The notes beneath the pieces are model-generated. The model worked only from the letters and a program-made list of their open reading frames with translations. It was not told the DNA's origin and searched no databases. Made by a program: the position numbers and the translations under genes. A stretch of DNA of 64,000 bases, taken from positions 32,673-96,672 of the forward strand of contig NZ_CAGKLC010000005.1 of assembly GCF_903469665.1 (NCBI RefSeq). The letters run 5' to 3'. Positions 1 through 8,918 of the stretch are shown here, one piece after another (within the stretch, counting starts at the first letter, position 1; each line of letters opens with the position of its first letter). Source of the DNA: Flavobacterium sp. UGB4466. GTDB lineage: Bacteria; Bacteroidota; Bacteroidia; Flavobacteriales; Flavobacteriaceae.

Positions 1-564
1 ATTATAGAATTAGTAGAAAAACCAAAAGAATTTGTTAGTGACTTAGCAGTTATTGGAATCTATTATTTTAAAGAAGTAGGTGATTTGAAAAAGGAACTTC
101 AGGGAGTTTTGGATAATAATATTCAAAATGGTGGAGAATATCAGATCAACGACGGAATTAAAGCCATGATGGCAAACGGTAAAGTGTTTAAAACCGGAAG
201 TGTGGATGAATGGATGGATTGCGGAAATAAGGATGTTACTGTTGAAACAAATTCAAGGATGTTAGGGTTTTTACACAATGATGGGGAGCATTTAGTAGAT
301 TACGATGTGAAATTGGAAAACTCAACTATCATTCCACCGTGTTATATTGGCGAAAATGTAGTGTTGAAAAACACAACAGTTGGTCCAAATGTATCCATTG
401 GTAAAGGTTGTCACGTTACAGACAGTACAATTAGCAACAGTTTAATACAAACTTATTCTCAAATAAAAAATGCACAGCTTGACAATGCAATGATTGGAAA
501 TCATGTGGTTTATGATGGTAAGTTTAGCAGTGTTAGCATCGGAGATTATTCAGTTTTAGAATAG
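1..564 (+). CDS. Sugar-phosphate nucleotidyltransferase, 3' part (5' end outside window)
   Basis: The reading frame is open from base 1, so only the last 187 residues are visible and the true start lies upstream. The visible part begins inside the nucleotidyltransferase fold (ELVEKP followed by GIYYF, as in glucose-1-phosphate thymidylyl/uridylyltransferases). It contains GSVDEWMDCGN and ends in a left-handed beta-helix of hexapeptide type (IIPPCYIGENVVL, VGPNVSIGKGC). The family joins a nucleoside triphosphate to a hexose-1-phosphate for polysaccharide precursor synthesis in the cytoplasm. The catalytic N-terminal GxGTRxxP motif cannot be seen, so the nucleotide and sugar are not assignable. 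A TPR-protein gene follows after 49 bases in the same direction, so the two may be co-transcribed. Confidence 0.88.
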   Translation: MIELVEKPKEFVSDLAVIGIYYFKEVGDLKKELQGVLDNNIQNGGEYQINDGIKAMMANGKVFKTGSVDEWMDCGNKDVTVETNSRMLGFLHNDGEHLVDYDVKLENSTIIPPCYIGENVVLKNTTVGPNVSIGKGCHVTDSTISNSLIQTYSQIKNAQLDNAMIGNHVVYDGKFSSVSIGDYSVLE

Positions 565-613
565 ATTATCAGTTGGAATAGATTCGTTTTTGTTTAAAAA
601 TAAATTTTAATAA

Positions 614-1966
614 ATGATACAAAAAGGAGTTATCGCGATTTTATTTTTCGTTTTGCTTGGCAATCCCATTTCGGTTATGGCTCAAACAGAGCCGGAAGAT
701 ATTGCTGTGGCAACCGATGAGTATCAGGATGCTTTTTATGAATCGTTGAAACAAAAAGGAATTGAAAATTATGATAAGGCCGTCACTTCATTACAAAAGT
801 GTATCAAACTAAAACCCAATGATGCGGTGGCTTATTTTGAACTCGGGAAAAATTATCTGTCCTTAAAAGATTATCGAAGCGCGCAGGATTCTTTTGAAAA
901 AGCGACTCAACTTGATCCTAAAAACAAATGGTATTGGCTGGGAATTTATGATGTAAGTTTTGAAACCAAAAATTATCCTTTGGCGATTGAAACCATTCAG
1001 AAAATAATGGTTTTTGATGAAGAGTACAAAGATGATTTGATTTCGCTGTATATGATCACCAATCAGTTTGATAAAGCGTTGGTGGCGATCAATGAAATGA
1101 ATGATAAGTATGGGAAATCAGAAGATCGTGATCGCTATAGATTGCAAATCTTATCTCAGGGGAAATATCAAAATGCAGAAATTGATAACTTGATTGAGCA
1201 GATAAAGCAGCATCCAAAAGAAGAATCAAATTATGTAAATCTGATTTTTTTATATTCAAAATCAGAAGAAACAGATAAGGCGCTAAATGTTGCAAAACAG
1301 CTGGCAAAGGAAATTCCAACTTCAGAATGGGCGCAGGTAAGTTTGTTTAAAGGGTATCTGGATTCCAATCAGGCTGATAAAGCGATTAAGGCAATGAATG
1401 TAATTTTGGGAAGTTCAAAAATTGATTCCAAAATAAAACATCGTACCTTAAATGAGTTTTTGATCTATACAAACAAAAATCCACAGTATGCGTCAGATTT
1501 AGAGAAAGCCATTTCCTATTTCGATAACGATCCTAATGTGGATGTGGCCAAAGAAATTGGAAAATTCTATCACAGTAAAGGTCAGTTTGAAAATGCGATT
1601 AAATATTATGAAAAAGATTTAAAAGCCAATTCAGAGACAGACCGTGAAACTAATTTGCTTTTGCTTGAAGCGTATGCTCAGATGAAACAGTTTGAGCCAA
1701 TGACAAAAAGAGCAATGAGCATGATTGAGGTTTATCCAAGTCAGCCGCAGTTTTATTACTACGCCGGTTTAGGAAATAATCAGTTAAAGCAATTTAAAAA
1801 TGCAAAAACCGTTTTAGAAATAGGACTCGATTATGTGGTAGAGGACAAAACACTGGAGGCAAATTTTAATATTCAGTTGGGAGAGGCTTACAATGGATTG
1901 GGAGATGCAAAGAAAAAAGAGGAATACTTTTTGAAGGCAAATGAATTATTGAAAAAGAAAAAATAG
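614..1966 (+). CDS. Periplasmic tetratricopeptide-repeat protein
   Basis: The 450-residue protein opens with a signal peptide (about residues 1-23, ending VMAQ). The rest is helical repeat sequence. Clear TPR units lie near residues 37-110 (for example AYFELGKNYLSLKDYRSAQ) and 310-445 (KFYHSKGQFENAIKYYEKDL), with more degenerate units between. TPR arrays bind other proteins; no catalytic motif is visible. It sits directly upstream of a DUF4292 lipoprotein and an EnvC-like M23 protein, which suggests a cell-envelope assembly role. That role is inference from context. The ATG at 614 is preceded by an A/T-rich stretch without an obvious Shine-Dalgarno site, normal for this phylum. Confidence 0.85.
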   Translation: MIQKGVIAILFFVLLGNPISVMAQTEPEDIAVATDEYQDAFYESLKQKGIENYDKAVTSLQKCIKLKPNDAVAYFELGKNYLSLKDYRSAQDSFEKATQLDPKNKWYWLGIYDVSFETKNYPLAIETIQKIMVFDEEYKDDLISLYMITNQFDKALVAINEMNDKYGKSEDRDRYRLQILSQGKYQNAEIDNLIEQIKQHPKEESNYVNLIFLYSKSEETDKALNVAKQLAKEIPTSEWAQVSLFKGYLDSNQADKAIKAMNVILGSSKIDSKIKHRTLNEFLIYTNKNPQYASDLEKAISYFDNDPNVDVAKEIGKFYHSKGQFENAIKYYEKDLKANSETDRETNLLLLEAYAQMKQFEPMTKRAMSMIEVYPSQPQFYYYAGLGNNQLKQFKNAKTVLEIGLDYVVEDKTLEANFNIQLGEAYNGLGDAKKKEEYFLKANELLKKKK

Positions 1967-2104
1967 AGGAAAGAAAATAGAGGAAAGAGGGGGATGTGCT
2001 TATATGCTAAGATCTTGATTTTTATTTTCGGCAACCTGAAACAACACTATAAACAATTAAACAGATTTTGATTTGTCCAGATTCAAAATTAAAAAAGGCG
2101 GTAA

Positions 2105-2890
2105 ATGAAAAAATATATAGCGATAGCGGTATTATCCGTTTTTATGATTTCCTGTAAATCAAAGGCGGTTGCCGTGCAGAACAATACCAGCGAAGTAAAA
2201 GAAATTACGCCAAAAGAAGAAAAAAAAGTAATAGAGAATCACTATAACAATAAGTTAGATTTTTCAACGCTGTACGTAAAAGCCGGTGCACGATATGTTG
2301 ACGATAAACAAAGTCAGAATGTTACCGCCGAGATTAAAATTGAAAAAGACAAACAAATTTTAGTAAGTGTTCGTTTCCTGGGTATTACTATGGCAAAAGC
2401 TTTGATTACGCCAACAGCAGTAAGCTACTACGAAAAAATAAACGGTACCTACTACGAAGGCGATTTTACAAGTCTAAGTAAATGGCTGGGAACAGAACTG
2501 GATTACAGTAAAGTTCAGAACCTATTGGTTGGTGAAGCTTTAGATGATTTGAGAAAAGGGAAATATGCACAAACGATAGTAGATAATCTTTTTCGTTTAG
2601 AAGATGAAAAAGATTCTAATCTGAAAAAATCATTCTATTTGGATCCTGAAAAATACCTGTTGCAAAAAGAAGAGATCTCGCAGCCATCAGAAAACAGATT
2701 CCTGCAGATTTCCTATGCCGACAGTAAGGTTTTCAATCAGGGAATACTTCCAACAAGTATTGAAATCAGTGCAATTCAGCCAAAAGGAAAAACAAATATT
2801 AGTTTAAATTACAATACGATTTCGTTTAACGAAGAACTTTCTTTTCCTTACAGTGTGCCAAGTGGTTATAAGAAAGTTATAATTAAGTAA
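2105..2890 (+). CDS. DUF4292 family lipoprotein
   Basis: The 261-residue protein has a lipoprotein signal peptide with a lipobox ending at Cys17 (FMISC, then KSK), so it should be lipid-anchored in the envelope. A charged linker (residues 20-45) leads into a beta-rich body containing KAGARYVDDKQSQNVTAEIK and IEISAIQPKGKTNISLNY. That layout matches DUF4292, a Bacteroidota family resembling LolA/LolB lipid-carrier folds; the resemblance is remembered, not computed. The next gene starts 23 bases after the stop, or immediately if the TTG at 2893 is used, so the two are probably one operon. The function is unknown; handling of lipids or lipoproteins is the most reasonable guess. Confidence 0.82.
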   Translation: MKKYIAIAVLSVFMISCKSKAVAVQNNTSEVKEITPKEEKKVIENHYNNKLDFSTLYVKAGARYVDDKQSQNVTAEIKIEKDKQILVSVRFLGITMAKALITPTAVSYYEKINGTYYEGDFTSLSKWLGTELDYSKVQNLLVGEALDDLRKGKYAQTIVDNLFRLEDEKDSNLKKSFYLDPEKYLLQKEEISQPSENRFLQISYADSKVFNQGILPTSIEISAIQPKGKTNISLNYNTISFNEELSFPYSVPSGYKKVIIK

Positions 2891-2913
2891 ATTTGCAAAA
2901 AGAAAATATAAAC

Positions 2914-4167
2914 ATGCCAAAATTTCTCCTAAGCCTAATTTTTATATGTGCCACTACTTTTATGTGGGCACAAGATTCGCAACAAGAAAAACTGGAACAG
3001 CGTAAAGCTCAGATTCAGCAGGAAATTAGAGATAATGAAAAGATGCTGCAATCGGTAAAGAAAAAAGAAAAATCGGCAGTAAATGTTTATTTAATTCAGT
3101 CCAATAAAATCAAGCTGAAAGAAAAGCTGATTAATACTACTGCAAAGCAGGAAAAACTTTTGAGTAATGACATGTATATTAATCAGGTTAAGGTTAATAA
3201 ACTTAAAAAAGAATTGGAAGTATTAAAGGCAGATTATTCAAAAATGATTCTTAAATCATACAAAAGCCGATCTGAGCAAAGCAGAGCTATGTTTATTTTA
3301 TCTTCAGAGAGCTTTTTACAAGCTTATAAAAGAGCACAATATTTAAAACAATATACCAATTTCAGAAAAAACCAGGGATTGGAAATTCAATCCAAAACGG
3401 CACAGCTGGAAGACTATAATGCGAGACTGAACGGTCAGCGTATTGTGAAGAAGAAGATTATTGCTGAAAATGAAAAAGAAAAACAAAGTTTAGAAACGGA
3501 AAAGAAAGAGCAGCAAAAACTAGTTAATTCGATTAAAAAGGACAAGAACAAAATTATTGCCGATACGAGAAGCAAACAGCAGGAAGCCAAAAGAATCGAC
3601 AGACAAATTGATCGTTTGATCCGTGAAGCCATTGCAGAAGCCAACAGAAAAGCTGCCCTGGAAAGAGCAAAAGAAAATCCTGGTTCGACAGCATCTAAAA
3701 CTCCGGTTTCCTCGTCTAAAATTGCATTGACTCCGGAAGGAAAAATTTTAGCTGCCGATTTTAAAGCCAACAGAGGAAAATTACCATGGCCGGTAGAAAA
3801 AGGATTTATTTCATTAGGATATGGTGATCAGCCTCACCCTCTTTATCCGACATTAACGGTGCATAATTCAGGAGTTGAGATTACAACAGAACAAGGAGCA
3901 AGTGCCCGTGCCGTATTTGAAGGAGTAGTATCGAGTGTAATTGTTTTGTCTCCAATCAACAGAGCTGTTATGATTCAGCATGGAGATTATTTTACCGTTT
4001 ATCAAAACCTTAGTCAGGTTTTTGTGGAGAAAGGTGATAAAGTAAATGTAAAACAAAGTATAGGAAAAGTGAGAACCAGTGGTGACACCGGAAAAACCAT
4101 CATTAAGTTTTTGATTCTTCAAAATACATCGAATAACAATCCGGAGGGATGGTTGCAAAACAGATAA
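2914..4167 (+). CDS. EnvC-like coiled-coil protein with a degenerate M23 (LytM) domain
   Basis: I chose ATG 2914 because it gives a clean signal peptide (MPKFLLSLIFICATTFMWAQ) directly at the start; an in-frame TTG at 2893 would add seven charged residues before it. Residues 25-240 form a long Lys/Glu/Gln-rich coiled coil. The last 130 residues are a LytM/M23 fold (WPVEKGFISLGYG, IQHGDYFTVYQNLS). Metal and catalytic positions are altered: NxGxD reads NSGVE, the usual AHL reads QNL, and the closing LHFEI reads IKFLI. It is therefore probably not a peptidase but an activator of peptidoglycan amidases, as EnvC is in enterobacteria. Acting in the periplasm during cell division or wall turnover is inferred. 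Confidence 0.82.
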   Translation: MPKFLLSLIFICATTFMWAQDSQQEKLEQRKAQIQQEIRDNEKMLQSVKKKEKSAVNVYLIQSNKIKLKEKLINTTAKQEKLLSNDMYINQVKVNKLKKELEVLKADYSKMILKSYKSRSEQSRAMFILSSESFLQAYKRAQYLKQYTNFRKNQGLEIQSKTAQLEDYNARLNGQRIVKKKIIAENEKEKQSLETEKKEQQKLVNSIKKDKNKIIADTRSKQQEAKRIDRQIDRLIREAIAEANRKAALERAKENPGSTASKTPVSSSKIALTPEGKILAADFKANRGKLPWPVEKGFISLGYGDQPHPLYPTLTVHNSGVEITTEQGASARAVFEGVVSSVIVLSPINRAVMIQHGDYFTVYQNLSQVFVEKGDKVNVKQSIGKVRTSGDTGKTIIKFLILQNTSNNNPEGWLQNR

Positions 4168-4680
4168 TAGTATTGAATGGGAACTTTTAAATTTTCGACT
4201 ATCCGTTACTTCTATTAATCTAGATAAATATAATTTTGAAAATGGCCGTAGATGCCACAGATGAATTCCGAATTGGGCTCCAGAGGAGCCTAATAGGTAT
4301 AGCACAATTATCAAGCACGACAAATGAGCTCCAGCGGAGCGCTATGTCAGAGGTTGTTGTTTCTATTATCAGGATAAAATTTGGCAAAATTGTATAATCG
4401 CAGCGAAGATTTTTTTGCTTGTCAAAATGACTGGATTGCGGAAAATTTGGTATAAAAAGGGAGGGGTTAAAAGATTTACATTCCGCTCCCCTGGAGCTTT
4501 TTGATACCGTGAAATTAAAATTACTATACCTATTTTGCTCCACTGGAGCAGTTTTAAAAAAAGTAGTAGTCCCTTTTTAAAAAGTTTCTAAAACAGTACA
4601 ATATTAAAGTTGATTCAGGACTTAAATAGAAAAACCTTTTCACCGGAAATAGACTGGTGAAAAGTTTTTTTTATTTAAAG
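4168..4680. repeat. Gene-free region with four GCTCC-N3-GGAGC hairpin repeats
   Basis: This 513-base gap contains four short inverted repeats of identical design, a 5-bp stem GCTCC/GGAGC with a 3-base loop: 4277-4289 (loop AGA, stem extended to 6 bp as GGCTCC/GGAGCC at 4276-4290), 4328-4340 (loop AGC), 4485-4497 (loop CCT) and 4537-4549 (loop ACT). The surrounding sequence is A/T-rich and similar between copies. No convincing gene is present; reading frames across it have no recognisable protein features. The same hairpin recurs at 43234-43310. This is a dispersed repeat family of unknown function. Confidence 0.7.
4636..4672. terminator. Rho-independent terminator, usable from both strands
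   Basis: A 9-bp stem (CTTTTCACC at 4636-4644, GGTGAAAAG at 4656-4664) is followed by T8 at 4665-4672, and flanking A bases give a U-run on the other strand. It lies just downstream of the CBS-domain gene read on the - strand and could also stop transcription arriving from the + strand genes. Confidence 0.7.
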
Positions 4681-5100
4681 TTAATCGTATTGTTCAAGTA
4701 AATATTTCATAACATCTGTTGTCGTTACAATGCCGCTAAGTTTGCCATTGTCGACAACAGGAAGTGCGTGAAATTCCTCCATAACTAAAATTTGAGCTAA
4801 ATCCCGAATACTGGTATCGGATGAAACGGTTTTTGGCTTTGAAGTCATGATTTGAGAAATACTGAGCATTTCTAAAATAGCTTCGTCAGCTTCCTCCTGT
4901 CCTTCGAACAAAGCACCAAAAGTTAGGCGATTAATATCCGTGCGGCTTATGATACCAATTACTTCTTTGCCTCTGACGATTGGGATATGTCGGATAGAGT
5001 GATGTTTTATAAGTTCAACGATTTTTTTAAGGTCGTCACTTTCACTTGCAGTAATGACGCTTTTAGTCATAATATGACTGATAGGTTCTCTCTTTTTCAT
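4681..5100 (-). CDS. CBS-domain pair protein
   Basis: The 139-residue protein consists of two CBS domains and nothing else. The first (about residues 8-65) begins ISHIMTKSVITASESD and carries HIPIVRGKEVIGIISRTDI. The second (about 82-137) begins ISQIMTSKPKTVSSDTS and carries ALPVVDNGKLSGIVTTTDV. CBS pairs bind adenine nucleotides such as AMP or ATP and act as energy or ligand sensors in the cytoplasm. Stand-alone pairs of this size have no catalytic part, so the partner is unknown. It is transcribed alone on the - strand, between two + strand blocks, with a terminator at its 3' end. Confidence 0.85.
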   Translation of the reverse strand: MKKREPISHIMTKSVITASESDDLKKIVELIKHHSIRHIPIVRGKEVIGIISRTDINRLTFGALFEGQEEADEAILEMLSISQIMTSKPKTVSSDTSIRDLAQILVMEEFHALPVVDNGKLSGIVTTTDVMKYLLEQYD

Positions 5101-5318
5101 AATAGGAAGTGTTGTATTATTTCTATTAAAATTGTGAAATAATCCACATAAAACAAATGACCTTTATCATGTTTTACAACTTCTCAAAATGTTGAAACAA
5201 GTAGAGTACTGGCTGAATTTTCTTTAAAAGGTGAGTTATTTTTGAAAGAAAGTGAACGAGAATACAAAAATCATCCTATTGTTCATTTGAAATTGCACCG
5301 ATTGAAATTTAAAAATAG

Positions 5319-5326
5319 TATTTTTG
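5319..5326 (+). promoter_or_regulatory. Bacteroidota-type -7 element just before rbfA
   Basis: TATTTTTG matches the TAnnTTTG consensus of the Bacteroidota primary sigma factor. A TTG at 5293-5295 lies 23 bases upstream and may be the -33 element. The rbfA ATG is only 4 bases beyond the G, so initiation at the usual distance would give an mRNA with almost no leader. Confidence 0.5.
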
Positions 5327-5330
5327 CAGT

Positions 5331-5723
5331 ATGGAAACAAACAGACAGAAAAAAATAGGCGGTGTCATCCAAAAAGATTTGGTTGATATTTTGCAAGGTG
5401 AAGTGCGAAAAAACGGAATCACTAATTTAGTAATTTCAGTATCCAAAGTTAGTGTTACTACAGATTTATCGGTAGCGACAGTTTATTTAAGCATCTTTCC
5501 TCAGGATAAAGCCCAAGAAACTTTAGAAGGCATAAAGTCAAATACAACTTTAATCAAACACGATTTGTCACAACGCGTGCGTTTGCAATTGCGTCGTGTA
5601 CCCAACCTGGTGTTTTTTATTGATGACTCTTTAGATTATATCGAAAAGATTGATAATGCATTATCTAACAGAGAGAACCCAATTGAAAACCGTGATCTTT
5701 TAGAAAAAAGAAGAAAATCATAA
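5331..5723 (+). CDS. rbfA: 30S ribosome-binding factor RbfA
   Basis: The 130-residue protein has the family's normal length and the KH-like fold pattern: RQKKIGGVIQKDLVDILQ at the start, then LVISVSKVSVTTDLSVATVYLSIF, then LRLRRVPNLVF-type sequence (residues 80-95: VRLQLRRVPNLVFFIDDSLD). RbfA binds the 30S subunit and is needed for late 16S rRNA 5'-end processing and cold adaptation. The following permease gene starts one base after the stop codon, so the two are co-transcribed, an arrangement I associate with Flavobacteriia. A -7 promoter element lies immediately upstream. Confidence 0.93.
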   Translation: METNRQKKIGGVIQKDLVDILQGEVRKNGITNLVISVSKVSVTTDLSVATVYLSIFPQDKAQETLEGIKSNTTLIKHDLSQRVRLQLRRVPNLVFFIDDSLDYIEKIDNALSNRENPIENRDLLEKRRKS

Positions 5724-5724
5724 A

Positions 5725-6924
5725 TTGAATTTCCCCCTTTACATAGCCAAACGTTATATTTTTAGCAGAAGTAAAAACAATGCTATCAATATCATCAATC
5801 GTATTGCCAGCATGGGAATTATTGTTGGAACGATGGCTTTGTTTGTGGTTTTGTCCGTTTTTAGCGGACTAAAGGTTTTCAGTCTTTCGTTCACCAACGA
5901 AATAGATCCTGATCTGAAAATAAGCAGCACTTACGGAAAATCATTTTTTGTAACGCCGGATCAGGAAACTCAGCTTAAAAACATTGATGGAATTGCTTCC
6001 TACAGTAAGATTATCGAAGAACGGGTTTTGTTTTTGTTTAAAGACAAACAGCTGGTAACCTACTTAAAAGGCGTTGACAAAAACTATATTGTTGTTAACG
6101 ATATCAGGAAAAAACTTTTTAACGGAGAATGGCTAAAACCGGATACCTATCAGGTGGTCATTGGTTATGGAATTGCTCGTGATTTTTCGTTAGGAATTCT
6201 TGATTTCGAAAATCCTTTACAGATATTTGCACCTAAACCAGGAAAAGGAGCGATCGAAAATCCGGAAGAAGCGTTTAATAAAACAGACGTTTTACCAGTT
6301 GCAATTTACTCCATCAGTGAAGATTTAGATTCAAAATATGTTTTTGCAGATTTGGGTCTGACGCAGGAATTACTGCTGTATAAAACAAACCAGATTTCCG
6401 GAATAGAATTCAATCTGAAAGAAAACGCCAATGAAACTGCGATCAGATCTCAGCTTGAAAAGATATTCAAAAATAAAATCACTATAAAAAACAGAGCACA
6501 GCTTAACGAATCTTTGTATAAGATGCTCAATACCGAAAACATTGTAGTGTACCTGATCTTTACACTAGTAATTATCGTAGCCCTTTTTAATTTAGTGGGT
6601 GCTTTAATTATGATGATTTTAGAGAAGAAGCACAATCTGAAAACGCTTTTTAATCTGGGAACAGAAATCACCAGTTTACGCAAAATATTCCTGCTTCAGG
6701 GAACCTTGTTAAGTGTTTTTGGAGGTATAATTGGTCTTGTTCTGGGCATCATTTTAGTATTGCTTCAACAAGAATACAATCTGATTATGCTGACACCCAC
6801 TTTGGCCTATCCGGTCGTTTTTACTTTAGAAAATGTACTTATTGTGATGGCAACTATTGTATCACTTGGTTTTGTGGCTTCTTTAATTGCCAGCAGCCGT
6901 GTGAGTAAAAAGCTTCTTGATTAG
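5725..6924 (+). CDS. FtsX-like permease of a LolC/LolE-type ABC transporter
   Basis: The 399-residue protein starts with TTG one base after rbfA; no better ATG lies near the conserved N-terminus (NFPLYIAKRYIFSRSKNNAINIINRIA). It has the MacB/FtsX topology: one membrane segment near residues 28-50, a large periplasmic domain (about 55-265), then three membrane segments (about 275-298, 325-350, 365-388). LolC/LolE permeases extract lipoproteins from the inner membrane with the ATPase LolD. The first-loop sequence GIIVGTMALFVVLSVFSGLK is typical of that group. No ATPase gene is adjacent, so its partner must be encoded elsewhere. The substrate is inferred from family. Confidence 0.85.
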   Translation: MNFPLYIAKRYIFSRSKNNAINIINRIASMGIIVGTMALFVVLSVFSGLKVFSLSFTNEIDPDLKISSTYGKSFFVTPDQETQLKNIDGIASYSKIIEERVLFLFKDKQLVTYLKGVDKNYIVVNDIRKKLFNGEWLKPDTYQVVIGYGIARDFSLGILDFENPLQIFAPKPGKGAIENPEEAFNKTDVLPVAIYSISEDLDSKYVFADLGLTQELLLYKTNQISGIEFNLKENANETAIRSQLEKIFKNKITIKNRAQLNESLYKMLNTENIVVYLIFTLVIIVALFNLVGALIMMILEKKHNLKTLFNLGTEITSLRKIFLLQGTLLSVFGGIIGLVLGIILVLLQQEYNLIMLTPTLAYPVVFTLENVLIVMATIVSLGFVASLIASSRVSKKLLD

Positions 6925-7028
6925 TATTTCTACCAGAAAAATATTACCTATATTTACCGTCTTAAAAATCTACAGCATATGATAGTTTCTGCTTAGTCCT
7001 ATTTTATTTTTAGAATAATTAGGATACT

Positions 7029-7036
7029 TACGTTTG
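7029..7036 (+). promoter_or_regulatory. Possible -7 element for the MATE gene
   Basis: TACGTTTG fits TAnnTTTG and lies 57 bases before the ATG at 7094. No TTG is present at the expected -33 distance, so support is partial. Confidence 0.3.
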
Positions 7037-7093
7037 TTTTTTGAGTTCAGATCGTTGCATTTGGACAAATTTTATCATTTATCTTAATTTATT

Positions 7094-8521
7094 ATGACAG
7101 AAACTACCATACAGAAAAATCTATTTTCTAAAATTTACACGACTTTAAAACAGGCTCTCCAAGGAGATGAGTCTTTTGATTATACCGCAGGAAGCATTAA
7201 AAAAGCAGTCATTCTATTAGCCATTCCGATGGTTTTGGAAATGATGATGGAATCTGTTTTTGCTTTAGTCGATTTGTATTTTGTCGGGCATTTGGAGCAC
7301 AGCAGTTTTGCAATCCAGACGGTTGGATTAACCGAATCGGTTTTAACCATTATATATTCTATTGACATCGGGTTAAGTATGGCAGCAACTGCAGTGGTAG
7401 CAAGGCGTATTGGAGAAAAAGATCCCGTCGCTGCTGCAAAAGCAGGGATGCAGGCCATCGTTATTGCATTTGTGTTAAGTGTTTTTTTAAGCATTTTTGG
7501 AATTATCTATGCCAAAGATATTCTCCTTTTAATGGGAGCATCTGCAGATGCGGCCGAGCATGGTTTTAGGTATACCCAGATTATGATTGGTTCCAGTTTA
7601 AGTATTACGCTTTTATTTCTGATTAATGGAATCTTCCGTGGTGCCGGAAATGCTGCAATCGCTATGAAAAGTCTTTGGATTGCCAATATTTGTAATATTA
7701 TTTTATGCCCGATACTAATTAATGGTTTTGCCGAAATTCCTGCGCTTGGTTTACTTGGTGCTGCGATCGCCACCACTACCGGAAGAAGTATTGGTGTCCT
7801 GTATCAAATTTATCACTTGTTCTATGGAAATGGAGTTTTGAAAATTAAAATGTCCTACCTCTTACCGGATTTTAAACAGATAAATGCCTTAGTAAAAATT
7901 GCAGCACCGGGCGTATTACAGTTTGTGATCGCTTCCTGTAGTTGGATTTTTCTGGCACAGCTGGTAGCAACAACGGGAGGAGATCACGGATCGGCAGGTT
8001 ATCAGACCGCTCTTAGAATAATGATGTTTTTTATTCTTCCGGCCTGGGGATTGAGTAATGCCGCTGCGACTTTGGTAGGACAAAATTTAGGAGCCAAACA
8101 AATTGAGCGCGCCGAGAAATCGGTTTATACCACAGCAAAATACAATGTCATCTTTATGGCAACGATTATGATCATTACCTTGTGTTTTGGAGAATATATC
8201 ATTTCATTTTTTACCAATGACGAAATGGTAAAAACCATTGCTGTTGAAGCGTTACAGATTATGAGTATCGGATTTATTTTTTACGGAATCGGGATGGTTT
8301 TGATCAACACATTTAATGGGGCGGGAGATACCTGGACACCAACAGGAATTAATTTCTTTGGATTTTGGCTGTTTCAGATTCCGTTGGCATTTGTGCTGGC
8401 AAAACATTTTAATATGGGACCAAAAGGTGTTTTCATTGCAATTCCGGTTGCTGAAACGGCTATTACTTTAGCAGGGATTTTCTTTTATAAAAAAGGAAAA
8501 TGGAAACGTGTGCAGGTGTAA
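7094..8521 (+). CDS. MATE family multidrug/Na+ or H+ efflux transporter
   Basis: The 475-residue integral membrane protein has about twelve hydrophobic segments arranged as two similar halves, as in MATE exporters. A MatE repeat begins near residue 37 (AVILLAIPMVLEMMMESVFALVD) and a second near residue 267 (VKIAAPGVLQFVIAS). Conserved motifs include VDLYFVGHL after the first segment and ATLVGQNLGAK in the second half. Such proteins export cationic drugs or metabolites across the inner membrane using ion gradients. The substrate cannot be read from sequence. It is preceded by a 169-base gap and is probably its own transcription unit, possibly with the small acidic gene behind it. Confidence 0.9.
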   Translation: MTETTIQKNLFSKIYTTLKQALQGDESFDYTAGSIKKAVILLAIPMVLEMMMESVFALVDLYFVGHLEHSSFAIQTVGLTESVLTIIYSIDIGLSMAATAVVARRIGEKDPVAAAKAGMQAIVIAFVLSVFLSIFGIIYAKDILLLMGASADAAEHGFRYTQIMIGSSLSITLLFLINGIFRGAGNAAIAMKSLWIANICNIILCPILINGFAEIPALGLLGAAIATTTGRSIGVLYQIYHLFYGNGVLKIKMSYLLPDFKQINALVKIAAPGVLQFVIASCSWIFLAQLVATTGGDHGSAGYQTALRIMMFFILPAWGLSNAAATLVGQNLGAKQIERAEKSVYTTAKYNVIFMATIMIITLCFGEYIISFFTNDEMVKTIAVEALQIMSIGFIFYGIGMVLINTFNGAGDTWTPTGINFFGFWLFQIPLAFVLAKHFNMGPKGVFIAIPVAETAITLAGIFFYKKGKWKRVQV

Positions 8522-8538
8522 TTTTAAGTGAAAATAGT

Positions 8539-8862
8539 ATGGAATTAATAAGTATTAGAGACGTATTATCACATCCGGAAAAGAATTTAGAATGGTTTTA
8601 TCTTCCACCAAATTCTGGCGAATGGAATTTAGATACCTTAGGAATTTTTTCACTTGATAGTCGTGATTTTGCACCAGACTCAGATGAATATTTGCCAAAA
8701 CAAGTAAAAGAAATGGGTTGGATAGAAACCTTGGATGCTGCAAGCATTGAAGATGTGGTAGAAAATGCAAAAGAAGAATTAGAAAATCCATCCATTAATC
8801 AATTGTTTGATGCATTCATTTTTTATTTTGAAAATGATGCATTTCTTGAGTTTGAGAATTAA
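8539..8862 (+). CDS. Small acidic hypothetical protein
   Basis: ATG 8539 gives a 107-residue product starting MELISIRDVLSHPEKN; an in-frame ATG at 8500 overlaps the MATE gene and adds 13 uncharacteristic residues. The protein is strongly acidic (many Glu and Asp) and has no signal peptide, membrane segment or Cys motif. Sequence such as WNLDTLGIFSLDSRDFAPDSDEY and the C-terminal INQLFDAFIFYFENDAFLEFE resembles small immunity-like or uncharacterised DUF proteins. I do not recognise it with certainty. It follows the MATE gene by 17 bases and ends just before a bidirectional terminator. Confidence 0.7.
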   Translation: MELISIRDVLSHPEKNLEWFYLPPNSGEWNLDTLGIFSLDSRDFAPDSDEYLPKQVKEMGWIETLDAASIEDVVENAKEELENPSINQLFDAFIFYFENDAFLEFEN

Positions 8863-8874
8863 ATGATTTTATGC

Positions 8875-8912
8875 AAAAAGAGGAAGCCATGTAAATGAAA
8901 CTTCCTCTTTTT
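8875..8912. terminator. Bidirectional terminator between convergent genes
   Basis: A perfect 12-bp stem (AAAAAGAGGAAG at 8875-8886, CTTCCTCTTTTT at 8901-8912) has a 14-base loop, with A- and T-runs at its base. It separates the small acidic gene on the + strand from dusB on the - strand. Confidence 0.8.
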
Positions 8913-8918
8913 TATATT

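Noticed and set aside
2893..2913. TTG start for the M23 protein
   Set aside because: It would place seven charged residues before an otherwise clean signal peptide.
4276..4549. CRISPR-like array
   Set aside because: Repeats are only 5-bp stems with irregular spacing and no cas genes are present.
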